Source: Actinernus sp. WN-2022
Taxonomy: Eukaryota; Cnidaria; Anthozoa; Actiniaria; Actinernidae
Assembly (NCBI GenBank): GCA_030867875.1
Contig: JAOWCC010000019.1
Coordinates: 106,255,006-106,319,005 of the forward strand
Direction: 5' to 3'
Length of the DNA: 64,000 nt
The position numbers were made by a program, and so were the translations under genes. Shown one piece after another: positions 19,076 to 27,260 of this stretch; position 1 is the first letter of the stretch, and each line of letters starts with the position of its first letter. The notes under the pieces are model-generated. The model saw only the letters and a list, made by a program, of their open reading frames with translations. It searched no databases and was not told the origin of the DNA.

Positions 19076-20310
19076 CAGTATAATATACTCTGCAGAGATC
19101 TGTTCAATATCGTGACCTGAGCATCCGCAAGGACATAGATGTGCATTTTCACATTTCCACTTCCCTTCGCAGTTCTATGTATGCGAATGTCGATGTCCTT
19201 TCCACTGCCGGTTTGTGTCAAGCCATCACCATGAACGGTGGAATCTTTCGCTGTGCGACAATCGATTAGGATAGCGAATCTATTTTCAAAGAACTTCTTT
19301 GGAGTCATGGAAGTATTGGGTGTACCAAACCAGCCTTTTGCAGCCTCCCAGAAATCTAGGGGAAGCATGCCGCTTGGAAAGAGTTTGTTGGGAATCCCGT
19401 TGACATCTACTTCTACCTTCAAAATATCTGGATTCGAGAATGATTCGCTATCTCGCGTGCCAATGGTAGGTGGATCTATGAATAGTAGAAGTAGTCCAGC
19501 AAAGGATCGTCGTGGAACATTAACGTTTTGAGATATCAAAGTATCGGATGTTTTAGCAATATCTACTGTCTTGAAGTGAACAGCGTAGTTGTATAGGAAT
19601 GCAGTACCTATTTCGTATTTGTGAAGTGCACTACTAGCCAGCGTTCCGTCCCTGATTGCTTCGTATTCTAGTTGGATGTTGGTAAGTTGGTACGTACCTA
19701 TCTTCGTCGTATCCGATCCAATTACGACCTCGTTGGCAGGAGCTAGAGTCAGCTCGAACGTAATGGTATTTTCTAGGATGTATGGATATAGAACTCCATG
19801 TTGTGTCAGAATGTCGACATCTAATGGAATCCTATATTTGGAACCACATGCAGCTAGGAGCGCGTTGTCTGCAGCAGACGAAGTACTTGCGTCACCAGCT
19901 TTCGATCGTAGCTTGTTTACATTCTCTGATTGAATGCCTTGTTGTACTCTCGACTCTCTCTCCTGCGTAGATAGGTATACATCGGAGTACGTTTGTAGGA
20001 GGTCTGGCCTGACAAGGTCTTCTACTGTTTCAGCTCCCATCCTACAGATTCTACGTATGACCAAGCAGCGTCCAACGTTCGAAACGACTCTGTTATTCGC
20101 ATGTCCACCAGATAGTACGATGTCGACCAATAGCGCTAAGCTACCAGGTACTAGTACTACACCTTCTGCTAGCTTTGGGACTTCTACGTATAGAGTCTCA
20201 CCTGGATTGGCAGATGATCGAGTGAAAGTTTTCCTATACAAGTCTCGCGGAGCCTTGAGTGCATGAGACTCTCTTCTTGCTTGTGTGGGATCCAACTTTG
20301 ATGAGATCAT
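19075..20310 (-). CDS. Candidate major capsid protein (double jelly-roll)
   Basis: Translation probably begins MISSKLDPTQARRES at 20,310 (411 aa), just after the AT-rich divergent promoter; the open frame extends upstream to 20,346. The sequence is beta-rich with few charged helices. Phrases such as ETLYVEVPKL, RIPLDVDIL...VLYPYILENTI and NVNVPRRSFAGLLLLF fit capsid-like proteins I recall from cnidarian Polintons. Polinton major capsid proteins are double jelly-rolls, often longer than this. Location directly upstream of the packaging ATPase supports the assignment. No catalytic motif is visible. The call rests on context and remembered family resemblance. Confidence 0.6.
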   Translation of the reverse strand: MISSKLDPTQARRESHALKAPRDLYRKTFTRSSANPGETLYVEVPKLAEGVVLVPGSLALLVDIVLSGGHANNRVVSNVGRCLVIRRICRMGAETVEDLVRPDLLQTYSDVYLSTQERESRVQQGIQSENVNKLRSKAGDASTSSAADNALLAACGSKYRIPLDVDILTQHGVLYPYILENTITFELTLAPANEVVIGSDTTKIGTYQLTNIQLEYEAIRDGTLASSALHKYEIGTAFLYNYAVHFKTVDIAKTSDTLISQNVNVPRRSFAGLLLLFIDPPTIGTRDSESFSNPDILKVEVDVNGIPNKLFPSGMLPLDFWEAAKGWFGTPNTSMTPKKFFENRFAILIDCRTAKDSTVHGDGLTQTGSGKDIDIRIHRTAKGSGNVKMHIYVLADAQVTILNRSLQSILY

Positions 20311-20335
20311 GTTGAATATACGTATATATATAGTT
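20311..20335. promoter_or_regulatory. Divergent AT-rich promoter
   Basis: Only 25 bases (TTGAATATACGTATATATAT then AGTT) separate the capsid gene start on the minus strand from the ATG at 20,336 on the plus strand. TATA-like sequence reads well in both directions. Confidence 0.5.
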
Positions 20336-21436
20336 ATGTCTAACATGGCCTTTGATGGGAGGTATGAGGAAAGAACTGATGAAGCTGAAAGAGGAAAGGA
20401 TTACGATGATGACGATGCTATCGATGTGGAGGAGTGGAAAGCGATGACGTTTACAGAAGAGTCAGGAGAAATGGTCCCAATGAAAACCAGACGCAACTAC
20501 ACCCTAGAAGGTGCTAGACCGAAGGATCAGGAAACCTCGTTTTCTATGAATGATTACATAGATTCGATCACGGATCCGGAATCGAACGCTTCTAGACATC
20601 AAAGAATCATGAAAAATCTGGAAGATGAGAAACCTCCTAAATTCAGCGCTAGAAACGTGGTCTTCGAACAAGGCTTATCAGACGCTGTGAAACAGGAGAT
20701 GTTCGAGGCCGTCTGGGAACGATATCCAGATGTGGGAATTCGAGGTGGCCATCTCGAGATGGCAACCATGTCTGACGGTAGAGTCGCTATCCACGAGTAT
20801 GGAAGCAAAAATAAACCTATCCCCTTGACCACCACGAAGGGCGAGTTATATGTGAGGATTGGAAAAGGTCTCAAAGAAGTCCTAGGACCTCCGAGGGTAG
20901 AAATGGTAGAGCAAGTCATAGTAGCTGAAGATCAATTGAGTGAGAGGATCGAACGGAATGAAGAAATACTCAAAGACCCTACGTCTACTGAAACTCAGAA
21001 AGAGAATGCTACTAACGAAATAAGGACCGCTCAGGAGGAGCGAGCAGTCCTAGAACAAATAGAAGAAGCTATGGTAGAACGTATGCCACTTAGGGATCGT
21101 ATAAGAACCATCTTCAAGAAGTATGGAGTCAGTATAATTAGCGTGGTAGCTGCGGTAAGTACTGTGATCGGCGTAATAGTTTCCAATCTGACGAAGGCAG
21201 TTCCCTCGATAGTACCGGGAGTTGGAGATGCTGCCAAAGCAGTCGCTAAAACAACTGCCAAAGCCTTAAAAGCAATAGGTAAAAAGTTAGAGGAGATTCT
21301 ACCTAAGATGATTGGGCCAATTGCGAGTTTCATATTCAGTATGGCTGCTGACGTTGTTGGAGTCTTAGCAAACAACATTTGGTTGTTAATCGTAGCAGCA
21401 GTGGTCTTCGTAGTGGAGCAATACAAACGACGTTAA
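20336..21436 (+). CDS. Acidic protein with hydrophobic C-terminus, cnidarian Polinton family
   Basis: It begins MSNMAFDGRYEE (366 aa); a second ATG lies nine bases on. The N-terminal third is acidic (DYDDDDAIDVEEW). A middle domain includes FEAVWERYPDVGIRGG and ELYVRIGKGLKEVLG. A Glu-rich helical segment (about 195-265) leads to GVSIISVVAAVSTVIGVIV, an amphipathic AKAVAKTTAKALKAIGKKLE stretch, and two further hydrophobic segments, ending VFVVEQYKRR. The C-terminal half resembles uncharacterised proteins I recall as frequent in cnidarian genomes. A membrane-active or virion role is possible but not shown. It is convergent with the 583-aa gene, with a four-base overlap. Confidence 0.65.
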   Translation: MSNMAFDGRYEERTDEAERGKDYDDDDAIDVEEWKAMTFTEESGEMVPMKTRRNYTLEGARPKDQETSFSMNDYIDSITDPESNASRHQRIMKNLEDEKPPKFSARNVVFEQGLSDAVKQEMFEAVWERYPDVGIRGGHLEMATMSDGRVAIHEYGSKNKPIPLTTTKGELYVRIGKGLKEVLGPPRVEMVEQVIVAEDQLSERIERNEEILKDPTSTETQKENATNEIRTAQEERAVLEQIEEAMVERMPLRDRIRTIFKKYGVSIISVVAAVSTVIGVIVSNLTKAVPSIVPGVGDAAKAVAKTTAKALKAIGKKLEEILPKMIGPIASFIFSMAADVVGVLANNIWLLIVAAVVFVVEQYKRR

Positions 21437-23184
21437 CGAAACAACGTCCATGCAATTCCAGCTGCGGCAATGGATGTCACCGCTAGATTGATCTCATGTT
21501 GTGGGATAGCCTTTGGTACAGGAACTCGTTTCTCGTGCGTCTCGAGAGGCGGCACCAATTTCTTATCTGGTGGGCCTTCCATAGGAAGCGGGCGTCCTTT
21601 GACTTCTGCATTGATGTCGTTAGTGCCTAGCATCATATCTTTCGTGGCTTTCGGGGTTGGATTCCTATAGCCATCTTTCTTACCAAGATAGTACACTAGA
21701 TTGCTTGGCAATAATCGCACACCTATAGCTATTGCTAGATCGAGCCTCTTATGTGTCGTCGTTACAGCAGTAGGATAGTTTTTGTAGCTCACCACTAAAT
21801 CGTTTTCGAGAATAGCGCCTTCGACTAAGCTCTTAAACTTTTCTTTGACGTTGAAACTATCTACGATGGATTCGTTAAGATCGTTTTGAGCGCCTAGAAT
21901 ACAATATCCAAAAGCTTCGACAGATCGATTCAATCTACCCAATCCAGCATTCGTCAAACCTCTACCGATTGGTGGCGTAAACCAATTGTATTGTTTACCG
22001 TTGTTATTGCTAATGTACGATAAAGGAAACTGATAGTCCGTACGACTCTCCTCAGGAAACTTAAAGTCACCACCAGGCCACTTCGCAGAGTACGAAGTAT
22101 TATGTGCGTACTTCTCCGTATAGTTCACCATTCTTCCATGAGAGTTTACGTAGACGTCTCCTAAGCCATCCCACCGAAAGTCTGGCGTTCGAGATATACC
22201 GAATTCGATGCACAATTTCTCAAGGACTGATTTGCTATAGAGATTGTCGAGTTGCTTGAAAGCACGGTTACCAGGTAGAGGAGCTCCAAGTTCGTGTAGA
22301 ATTCTTCGTATCGTGAAATAAACATGGAATCGTAGGAACCCCTGAACGACTGGTGGATATGTTTTGAAAGTAGGGTCGAACAACGATACTCCACATCCGG
22401 AAGTTGCACACCACGTTGCGAAATTCAATTGTTGAGGCCAGTACTTGAAATCCGGACCTGATAACCATCTACGAGACTCCTTTGCTGCCGTATGCTTTAC
22501 AACGATCTCCTTGAATATATTTGGAACGCCTGCTTCGAACTTCTTCGTAGGTGTGACGTATATCCATAACTTGGTGAGATCGATATCTTCTGCCGGTTCG
22601 GTAAAAGGAACTGCTCGAATAGGATATTTCGCACTCTTATCTAGGGTCAACGTAGATGGGAAACCATCAACCATTCCCTGCAATGCGTCATCGATGCGTC
22701 TTTGAGTGACTGCAGATAACTTTGAGACATCATCGCCGTAAACGACATAGCTAGAATCTCCATCTCGAAACCAAATACTCGTCGAATATTTGCCTGGACC
22801 GTTCACTTCCGTAGAGGCATAGAACTTGTGAAGATCCGTATGTGGGTATCGTTTCTCGAACTTCGCTAATAGATCTGCATTCAACGTTGCGATCTTATCG
22901 TTTTCTTCTATCCAATCGCGTTTGGAAAGACCTTCGTGTTCCCGCGCGAATAGTACGCTCTCGTAAACTGACTTACCACCAAGTGCTACATCTAGAGCCT
23001 TACCAGTGCGACCAAGCCACCCCATCAATTTACCACCTCCCGTCTTAGTAGGAGGACCTTCCTCCGTGAACACGCGATGAGACATTCCCCGATCAATGAA
23101 ATTAACATTATCGGAAGTAGATTCGAACCAACTAAGTACGGCATTAGGAAATAGGTACTTGAACTGTTGCCATGCATCTGTCAT
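21433..23184 (-). CDS. Conserved 583-aa protein of cnidarian Polintons, function unknown
   Basis: The probable start is MTDAWQQFKYLFPNAVLSW at 23,184; the open frame reaches 23,250. A Gly/Lys-rich GGGKLMGWLGRTGKALDVAL segment near residue 45 is followed by a long mixed alpha/beta region with FATWCATSGCGVSLFDPT, VVQGFLRFHVYFTIRRIL, GLTNAGLGRLNRSVEAF and LDLAIAIGVRLLPSNLVYY. A hydrophobic segment (INLAVTSIAAAGIAWTLF) ends the protein. I recall similar uncharacterised proteins in corals and anemones, but no function. At this size it could be a virion or entry-related structural protein; that is speculation. It is divergent from the minor capsid gene across a palindromic promoter. Confidence 0.65.
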   Translation of the reverse strand: MTDAWQQFKYLFPNAVLSWFESTSDNVNFIDRGMSHRVFTEEGPPTKTGGGKLMGWLGRTGKALDVALGGKSVYESVLFAREHEGLSKRDWIEENDKIATLNADLLAKFEKRYPHTDLHKFYASTEVNGPGKYSTSIWFRDGDSSYVVYGDDVSKLSAVTQRRIDDALQGMVDGFPSTLTLDKSAKYPIRAVPFTEPAEDIDLTKLWIYVTPTKKFEAGVPNIFKEIVVKHTAAKESRRWLSGPDFKYWPQQLNFATWCATSGCGVSLFDPTFKTYPPVVQGFLRFHVYFTIRRILHELGAPLPGNRAFKQLDNLYSKSVLEKLCIEFGISRTPDFRWDGLGDVYVNSHGRMVNYTEKYAHNTSYSAKWPGGDFKFPEESRTDYQFPLSYISNNNGKQYNWFTPPIGRGLTNAGLGRLNRSVEAFGYCILGAQNDLNESIVDSFNVKEKFKSLVEGAILENDLVVSYKNYPTAVTTTHKRLDLAIAIGVRLLPSNLVYYLGKKDGYRNPTPKATKDMMLGTNDINAEVKGRPLPMEGPPDKKLVPPLETHEKRVPVPKAIPQHEINLAVTSIAAAGIAWTLFR

Positions 23185-23227
23185 GTTGAAGCTATACGTA
23201 TGTATAGTTATACCTTCAACATATAAG
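23185..23227. promoter_or_regulatory. Palindromic divergent promoter
   Basis: The 43-base gap between two divergent starts is an imperfect palindrome: GTTGAAG and CTATAC on one side answer GTTATAC and CTTCAAC on the other. It contains TATAGTTATA at 23,204-23,213. A symmetric site suits bidirectional firing. Confidence 0.55.
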
Positions 23228-23887
23228 ATGGTTCTCTTATATATCACCACAACATTGGCCGACCATACTGTCTACTTCGACAACCCTATTCTCATACAGA
23301 ACGTTTCACTAGTCGAGGTCACTATTGAGAATAGTTGGTGGAACCTAGCAGAGAATGCTACCTTCTGGTGGTCTACCGAAGGTATAGGGTTTCCGTACGA
23401 CGTTCCTAAGGGAAACCACACTATGGCGAGCCTTCGACAATTCTTTGCGCCTGCAGTTGGTGCTGACATCATAAAAATCGAGAAACCCCATCATAGGAGG
23501 GCTTGGAACCTAGAAGTCAAGCAATCGATCCTACTTAGTGGAAACCTCTGCAAACTGATGGGTATTAATAAAGATGGGATTGCTACGCGACTAAAAGTAG
23601 GTGTGCACGAAGTGTCCATCCAAGATGAAATCGACATAGCGTATATCTGCTGCGACGTGGTGGATTCCAGATTCTCGATTCAAGATGGAAAGCAATCTAA
23701 AGTCCTAAGTAGAATACATATCCGAGGCGATAGATTTGTGAAAACGACGTATGCCTCACTACAACCTCTAGCTGTCAAAGCTCTAGGTACGATACAAAGC
23801 AGTCTTCGTCTGACAATTCTCGATGAGAAAGGCAATCTGATAGACTTCCAGGGTCGACCCATACTGTACGTGTTGAAGCTTGAGTAA
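23228..23887 (+). CDS. Candidate minor capsid (penton-like) protein
   Basis: The start at 23,228 (MVLLYITTTLADHTVYFDNP) fits the promoter; the open frame extends upstream into the divergent gene. The 219-aa protein is beta-rich, with KGNHTMASLRQFF near residue 60 and a C-terminal SSLRLTILDEKGNLIDFQGR. That last phrase is the pattern I associate with the single-jelly-roll minor capsid protein of Polintons (IxIxDxxGNLIDF...). It would form capsid vertices beside the major capsid protein. No catalytic residues are expected or seen. Confidence 0.65.
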   Translation: MVLLYITTTLADHTVYFDNPILIQNVSLVEVTIENSWWNLAENATFWWSTEGIGFPYDVPKGNHTMASLRQFFAPAVGADIIKIEKPHHRRAWNLEVKQSILLSGNLCKLMGINKDGIATRLKVGVHEVSIQDEIDIAYICCDVVDSRFSIQDGKQSKVLSRIHIRGDRFVKTTYASLQPLAVKALGTIQSSLRLTILDEKGNLIDFQGRPILYVLKLE

Positions 23888-23906
23888 GTTATATGTATAA
23901 CGTACA

Positions 23907-24527
23907 ATGGAAGGCGACTCGATTCAACCGTTTCCCTCAGCACCAAGTATCTATCCACAGATTGCTAGTGACACTGGAAAGAACTTTAGACTGCAAACGA
24001 TCCGAGACACGCTTTCGGACATAGAAGTTCAAGAAAGGCACTACGAAGGTGTGCGCAAGAAATATGCACGTTCTCAAGGAATAGTTCATGGTATCGCAGT
24101 GGTAACTGGAGGTCTGTCTGTGATCTTATCTGGATCTGGATTGGGCGCAGCGTTGACTGGGGTTGGAATAGTGATTGGTCTACCACTTGGAGTTATTGGT
24201 GGGCTATGTGGATTAATTTCAGCATCTACGACCATTGGAGCTAAGAAGTTAGGAATGAAGGTTTCTAAGCATGAAAGGACAACTATGTTGGCAAAGGCGA
24301 AAATCAATACGATTCGCGATCTAGTATCGAAGGCCTTACGCGATGAAAACGTATCCGACTCCGAATACAGTCTCATCCTGAACGAAGCGAATAAGTATGA
24401 GATCATGAGGTCTGAAATTCGTCGTGAGACTTCCATGGGTGAAAAAAGTCCGGATCAGGTTCGAGCCGAACTCAAGCAAGAAGTGCAAAAGGAAATGCGA
24501 GAAAAACTTGGCAGCCTAGTAGGGTAA
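23907..24527 (+). CDS. Hydrophobic hairpin protein, cnidarian Polinton family
   Basis: This 206-aa protein has a Pro/Ser N-terminus, a helical segment (LQTIRDTLSDIEVQERHYEGV), a long Gly/Ala/Val hydrophobic region at about 58-112 that could form two membrane helices or a hairpin, then a charged helical tail (KINTIRDLVSKAL...SEYSLILNEANKYEIM). I recall this layout in many uncharacterised cnidarian proteins. It follows the minor capsid gene after 19 bases containing GTTATATGTATAAC. A membrane-linked virion function is conjecture. Confidence 0.6.
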   Translation: MEGDSIQPFPSAPSIYPQIASDTGKNFRLQTIRDTLSDIEVQERHYEGVRKKYARSQGIVHGIAVVTGGLSVILSGSGLGAALTGVGIVIGLPLGVIGGLCGLISASTTIGAKKLGMKVSKHERTTMLAKAKINTIRDLVSKALRDENVSDSEYSLILNEANKYEIMRSEIRRETSMGEKSPDQVRAELKQEVQKEMREKLGSLVG

Positions 24528-24578
24528 GAATCGACATTTCCTATGAAAGGAACGAACGTGGTTCTCACTTTCACTTCG

Positions 24579-25517
24579 CTAAATCCTACTGCTAGTTAGC
24601 CCATGTCTAGTGTAGATTGGCTCAAAGTAGGAATGGTAAGAAAACAACTCCTTGACAAAACGCTCGACCGCACTTCCAAATACGTCACATCGTTTAACGA
24701 CATCGTTAAGAGACATAGACGATCCTAAACGACGTAGCACCTCGTAACTTGCTCCAACGACTTTCGTCTTAAGTATTGATCTGGGGCCTATATTGTTTTC
24801 TATCGCTGTAGTAACAACCTCATGGACTATTTGTTGAACGTCCATAGGTACTCCTTGAGGATCGAGTTTAAGGAAAGTCGTTGCAATGTGAGGAACTACG
24901 TGCTCGACATCCAAGTCTACATCAATCTTATCGTCGTTATACAGAGAACGTATAAAGACCTCTCCGCTACAGATGCTTCTGTCGTTTAGTTGCATGAAGC
25001 GAGCAACCTCGCCTCTAGATCGGACGAACCCACATTGTATGCATGCATGGTAGAGTAGAGCAGCTAAAATATTTTTCTTAACATCGCTACGCTTGAGACA
25101 AACTTTCATTACTTGGATAAATGCGTCGGCTACGATTCCTAACGTGTTCATAGGGAACGATAGGTCATAACTTTGTTTGTAAATAGTGTTGTACGATTGT
25201 AGTTCTCGTAGGAGCGTTCGTCGTTGCAGGTTCGTGTTATCGCTTTGCTTTGGTTTTGCGCGGTCTAGATCACTTTGATACTGAAATCCGTCCGGACCTA
25301 CTATACGCAATCGAGTAGTAGCAACATCGATCTTCGTTTCTTCACATGGTTCGACCTCGGAAACTAGACCACATGTGGGACACACGAATTCCGTTCCTTG
25401 TATTTCCAAGGGGCAGAGACAATCAGAACATGTTTCACTGGTGTTAATATGCAATTGTGGTTTGATATGCAGGCTTCTACAAGTCCCAGGACCAAACAAT
25501 CTGATGAGCTCGTCCAT
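24579..25517 (-). CDS. TFIIB-like transcription initiation factor
   Basis: The 312-aa protein opens with a zinc ribbon (C30, C33, C46, C49 in CSDCLCPL...FVCPTCGLV) followed by two helical repeats consistent with cyclin folds. The first includes KKNILAALLYHACIQCGFVRSRGEVARF, matching the AaxLYxACrxxgvxRsxxEia pattern of TFIIB. TFIIB bridges TATA-bound factors and RNA polymerase II. Large DNA viruses carry their own versions; I do not know it as a core Polinton gene. It could steer host polymerase to the element's TATAGTTATA promoters. The frame is complete. A poxvirus-type late factor was considered, but the cyclin-like repeat argues for TFIIB. Confidence 0.75.
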   Translation of the reverse strand: MDELIRLFGPGTCRSLHIKPQLHINTSETCSDCLCPLEIQGTEFVCPTCGLVSEVEPCEETKIDVATTRLRIVGPDGFQYQSDLDRAKPKQSDNTNLQRRTLLRELQSYNTIYKQSYDLSFPMNTLGIVADAFIQVMKVCLKRSDVKKNILAALLYHACIQCGFVRSRGEVARFMQLNDRSICSGEVFIRSLYNDDKIDVDLDVEHVVPHIATTFLKLDPQGVPMDVQQIVHEVVTTAIENNIGPRSILKTKVVGASYEVLRRLGSSMSLNDVVKRCDVFGSAVERFVKELFSYHSYFEPIYTRHGLTSSRI

Positions 25518-25566
25518 GATACTCTGTAGATGTCATCCGTTTAATAGAAAGAAAGAAAAAAAAAGG

Positions 25567-25620
25567 AAAAAAAAGAATGAAGAGGGTCACGCAACGACTT
25601 TCTTCATTCTTTTTTTTTTT
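25567..25620. terminator. Hairpin with A and T tracts between TFIIB-like and Cys-rich genes
   Basis: A perfect 17-bp stem (AAAAAAAAGAATGAAGA with its complement at 25,601-25,617) encloses a 17-base loop, GGGTCACGCAACGACTT, and is followed by T residues. The hairpin at 27,261 has the same loop with one change. It lies 12 bases beyond the stop of the minus-strand Cys-rich gene, where its transcript should end. Confidence 0.65.
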
Positions 25621-25631
25621 CGTGGCTATTC

Positions 25632-26273
25632 CTAATCGTCCTTCTCGCTCCTCAAGGCAGCCAACACCTCGTCGAAAGCATGGCTGAGAGACTCTCCGAG
25701 ACCTTCCTCTGGTTCCAGCACTCTTGGTTCCGCGGTCAATGCTACCGTCGGACGCATGGCTAAGAGCCTCATCGAAGCATTCCTGTCGAACGCACGGGTG
25801 AGAGCCTCGTCGAAACCTTCCTCCGCTTCCACCACGGTTGAATCTGCAAACGTATCGAACTCACGGAAGTAGTCGGTCTTCGCTGTCTCATTTGGATCCA
25901 CGTTTGGCTCTTCCTCCGGTTCCACCACGTTTGGCTCTTCCTCCGGTTCCACCACGTTTGGCTCTGCAAGTTCCTCCTTTCTTGGCTGTGGAGTTTCCTC
26001 TAGCGTCTTGCTGGACTTCTTAGTGCGTCTTATATGGGAACACTTCTTGATGGCGAGACGGTCGCATCCTGAGCAAAGCCCGTAACTAGTACGACATCCT
26101 TTACCGCACTTCGAGCATGGCACGAATGGGGCACAGCCTTTTGAGATTTGGCAGTTGTGCTGGGCACAGAACTTCGATGTCTTCGAAGTCTTCTTTGGGC
26201 ATTTCGTACCCTTTCCTCGCATCAACCAATCACAAGTTACTGCGGCGTCTACGTTCGAGTTCTTCTTCGACAT
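25632..26273 (-). CDS. Cys-rich zinc-binding protein with acidic repeats
   Basis: The first 80 of 213 residues hold eleven Cys. C14, C25, C36 and H39 form a C-x10-C-x10-C-x2-H pattern, then come CSKCGKGC and CSGC pairs, so one or two zinc sites are likely. After a basic stretch, EPNVVEPEE is repeated in tandem (about 103-127), and two related segments (FDEALTRAFDRN; LGESLSHAFDEV) end the protein. A copy of the terminal promoter module lies about 90 bases upstream and a hairpin follows the stop. The family is not known to me; a regulatory or nucleic-acid-binding role is inferred from the cysteines only. Confidence 0.65.
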   Translation of the reverse strand: MSKKNSNVDAAVTCDWLMRGKGTKCPKKTSKTSKFCAQHNCQISKGCAPFVPCSKCGKGCRTSYGLCSGCDRLAIKKCSHIRRTKKSSKTLEETPQPRKEELAEPNVVEPEEEPNVVEPEEEPNVDPNETAKTDYFREFDTFADSTVVEAEEGFDEALTRAFDRNASMRLLAMRPTVALTAEPRVLEPEEGLGESLSHAFDEVLAALRSEKDD

Positions 26274-26362
26274 GTTCGATCTGTATGGTGTTAATGCGTA
26301 CTAAGATGACAACGTAAGCTAGTATCGTGGAATAAAGAATATATACTAATACCATTTGGTGG

Positions 26363-26423
26363 TGATATACAGCATACTAATCACTCCTCTAACAGTTACT
26401 CAAGTTTGGACTTTTTAGGTGCA
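26363..26423 (-). promoter_or_regulatory. Internal copy of the terminal-repeat promoter module
   Basis: CTCTAACAGTTACTCAAGTT and TTTTTAGGTGCA match the right terminal repeat (28,329-28,369) in the same orientation. It lies upstream of the Cys-rich gene (start 26,273). The copy is shorter and more diverged than the one at 27,155. Confidence 0.6.
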
Positions 26424-26451
26424 GTTAAATTCAATCGGATTCTTCTTCTTC

Positions 26452-27138
26452 CTATATGGCATCATAAGCATTCACATAGTAATCTAGTAGGGCATTTTCG
26501 TCCTCTATGGTGAGATGGGAGTTCTTAATGAGCCACTTAACGAGCCATTTAGCGGTATTAAGATGACCATTGCTACAGGCGCATAGTAGAGCATGATGAA
26601 CGTATTCATACTCTATGGTTATCTGAAAATGTCGAATGAGCCACTTGATGATATTAAGATGACCATTCATACTGGCATCTAGTATAGCAAACGTGACGGC
26701 TTTACCCTCTTTGGTGAACTGGAAGTGCTTAGTGAGCCACTTAGCGATACCAAGATGACCATACGTTAAGGCAGCGCATAGAGTATGATTGGTGTATCTA
26801 TCCATTTTATCGAAACGTAAGTGCTTGGTGAGCCACTTAACAATATTAAGATTACCATGTTCGCTGGCGTAGATAAGAGGAAGGCTATCGTCGATGTGGC
26901 TTGCGGAAATACCGAAAGTCCTAGCCAATTCGTCTCGATCGGCATCATTACGAGTAGGCCTCAAACCAAGACATAGTACTTGTCTACGGAACTCTTGGTC
27001 TACGTCTTTGTAGCGCGCGAGAGATGCGGCACCGTTTAGGCGTTTCGATGTCCTTGCGATGCTTGCGAATGACGTAGGACCTGCATGCTCTACGATCTTA
27101 GTCAAGATTTCTAGAGGGAGGCACGATATATAATCCAT
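26452..27138 (-). CDS. F-box/ankyrin-repeat protein
   Basis: The N-terminus of this 228-aa protein matches an F-box (LPLEILTKIVEHAG...RTSKRLNGAA, about 7-39). At least four ankyrin repeats follow at about 84-215, each with a GHLxIxKWL core (GNLNIVKWL, GHLGIAKWL, GHLNIIKWL, GHLNTAKWL). F-box proteins dock substrates onto SCF ubiquitin ligases and ankyrin repeats bind the target. Poxviruses and giant viruses use such fusions to redirect host protein turnover. The terminal promoter module lies directly upstream (27,155-27,236). I read it as an acquired accessory gene for host interaction; its target is unknown. Confidence 0.75.
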   Translation of the reverse strand: MDYISCLPLEILTKIVEHAGPTSFASIARTSKRLNGAASLARYKDVDQEFRRQVLCLGLRPTRNDADRDELARTFGISASHIDDSLPLIYASEHGNLNIVKWLTKHLRFDKMDRYTNHTLCAALTYGHLGIAKWLTKHFQFTKEGKAVTFAILDASMNGHLNIIKWLIRHFQITIEYEYVHHALLCACSNGHLNTAKWLVKWLIKNSHLTIEDENALLDYYVNAYDAI

Positions 27139-27154
27139 AGTGGAAGAGATCGAT

Positions 27155-27236
27155 ATGCAGTATAGTAATCATATCTCTAATAGGTTATCAAGTTTTGGAT
27201 TCTTAGGTGTGAGAATGTCTAGTGACAATTTGGACA
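27155..27236 (-). promoter_or_regulatory. Internal copy of the terminal-repeat promoter module
   Basis: TATAGTAATCATATCTCTAA, then AAGTTTTGGATTCTTAGGTG and GAATGTCTAGTGACAATTTG match the right terminal repeat (about 28,313-28,394) in order and orientation. It ends 17 bases before the F-box/ankyrin start codon. Confidence 0.7.
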
Positions 27237-27260
27237 TAGAAAAGGAAAAAAAAGAAAAAG

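Noticed and set aside
21433..23184. 583-aa protein as the major capsid protein
   Set aside because: Its size fits typical Polinton capsids, but the charged, helical sequence and C-terminal hydrophobic segment do not look like a double jelly-roll; the 411-aa protein beside the ATPase fits better. Structure prediction would settle this.
24579..25517. Poxvirus-type late transcription factor (VLTF3) identity
   Set aside because: The zinc ribbon alone would fit, but the AALLYHACIQCG segment is TFIIB cyclin-like.
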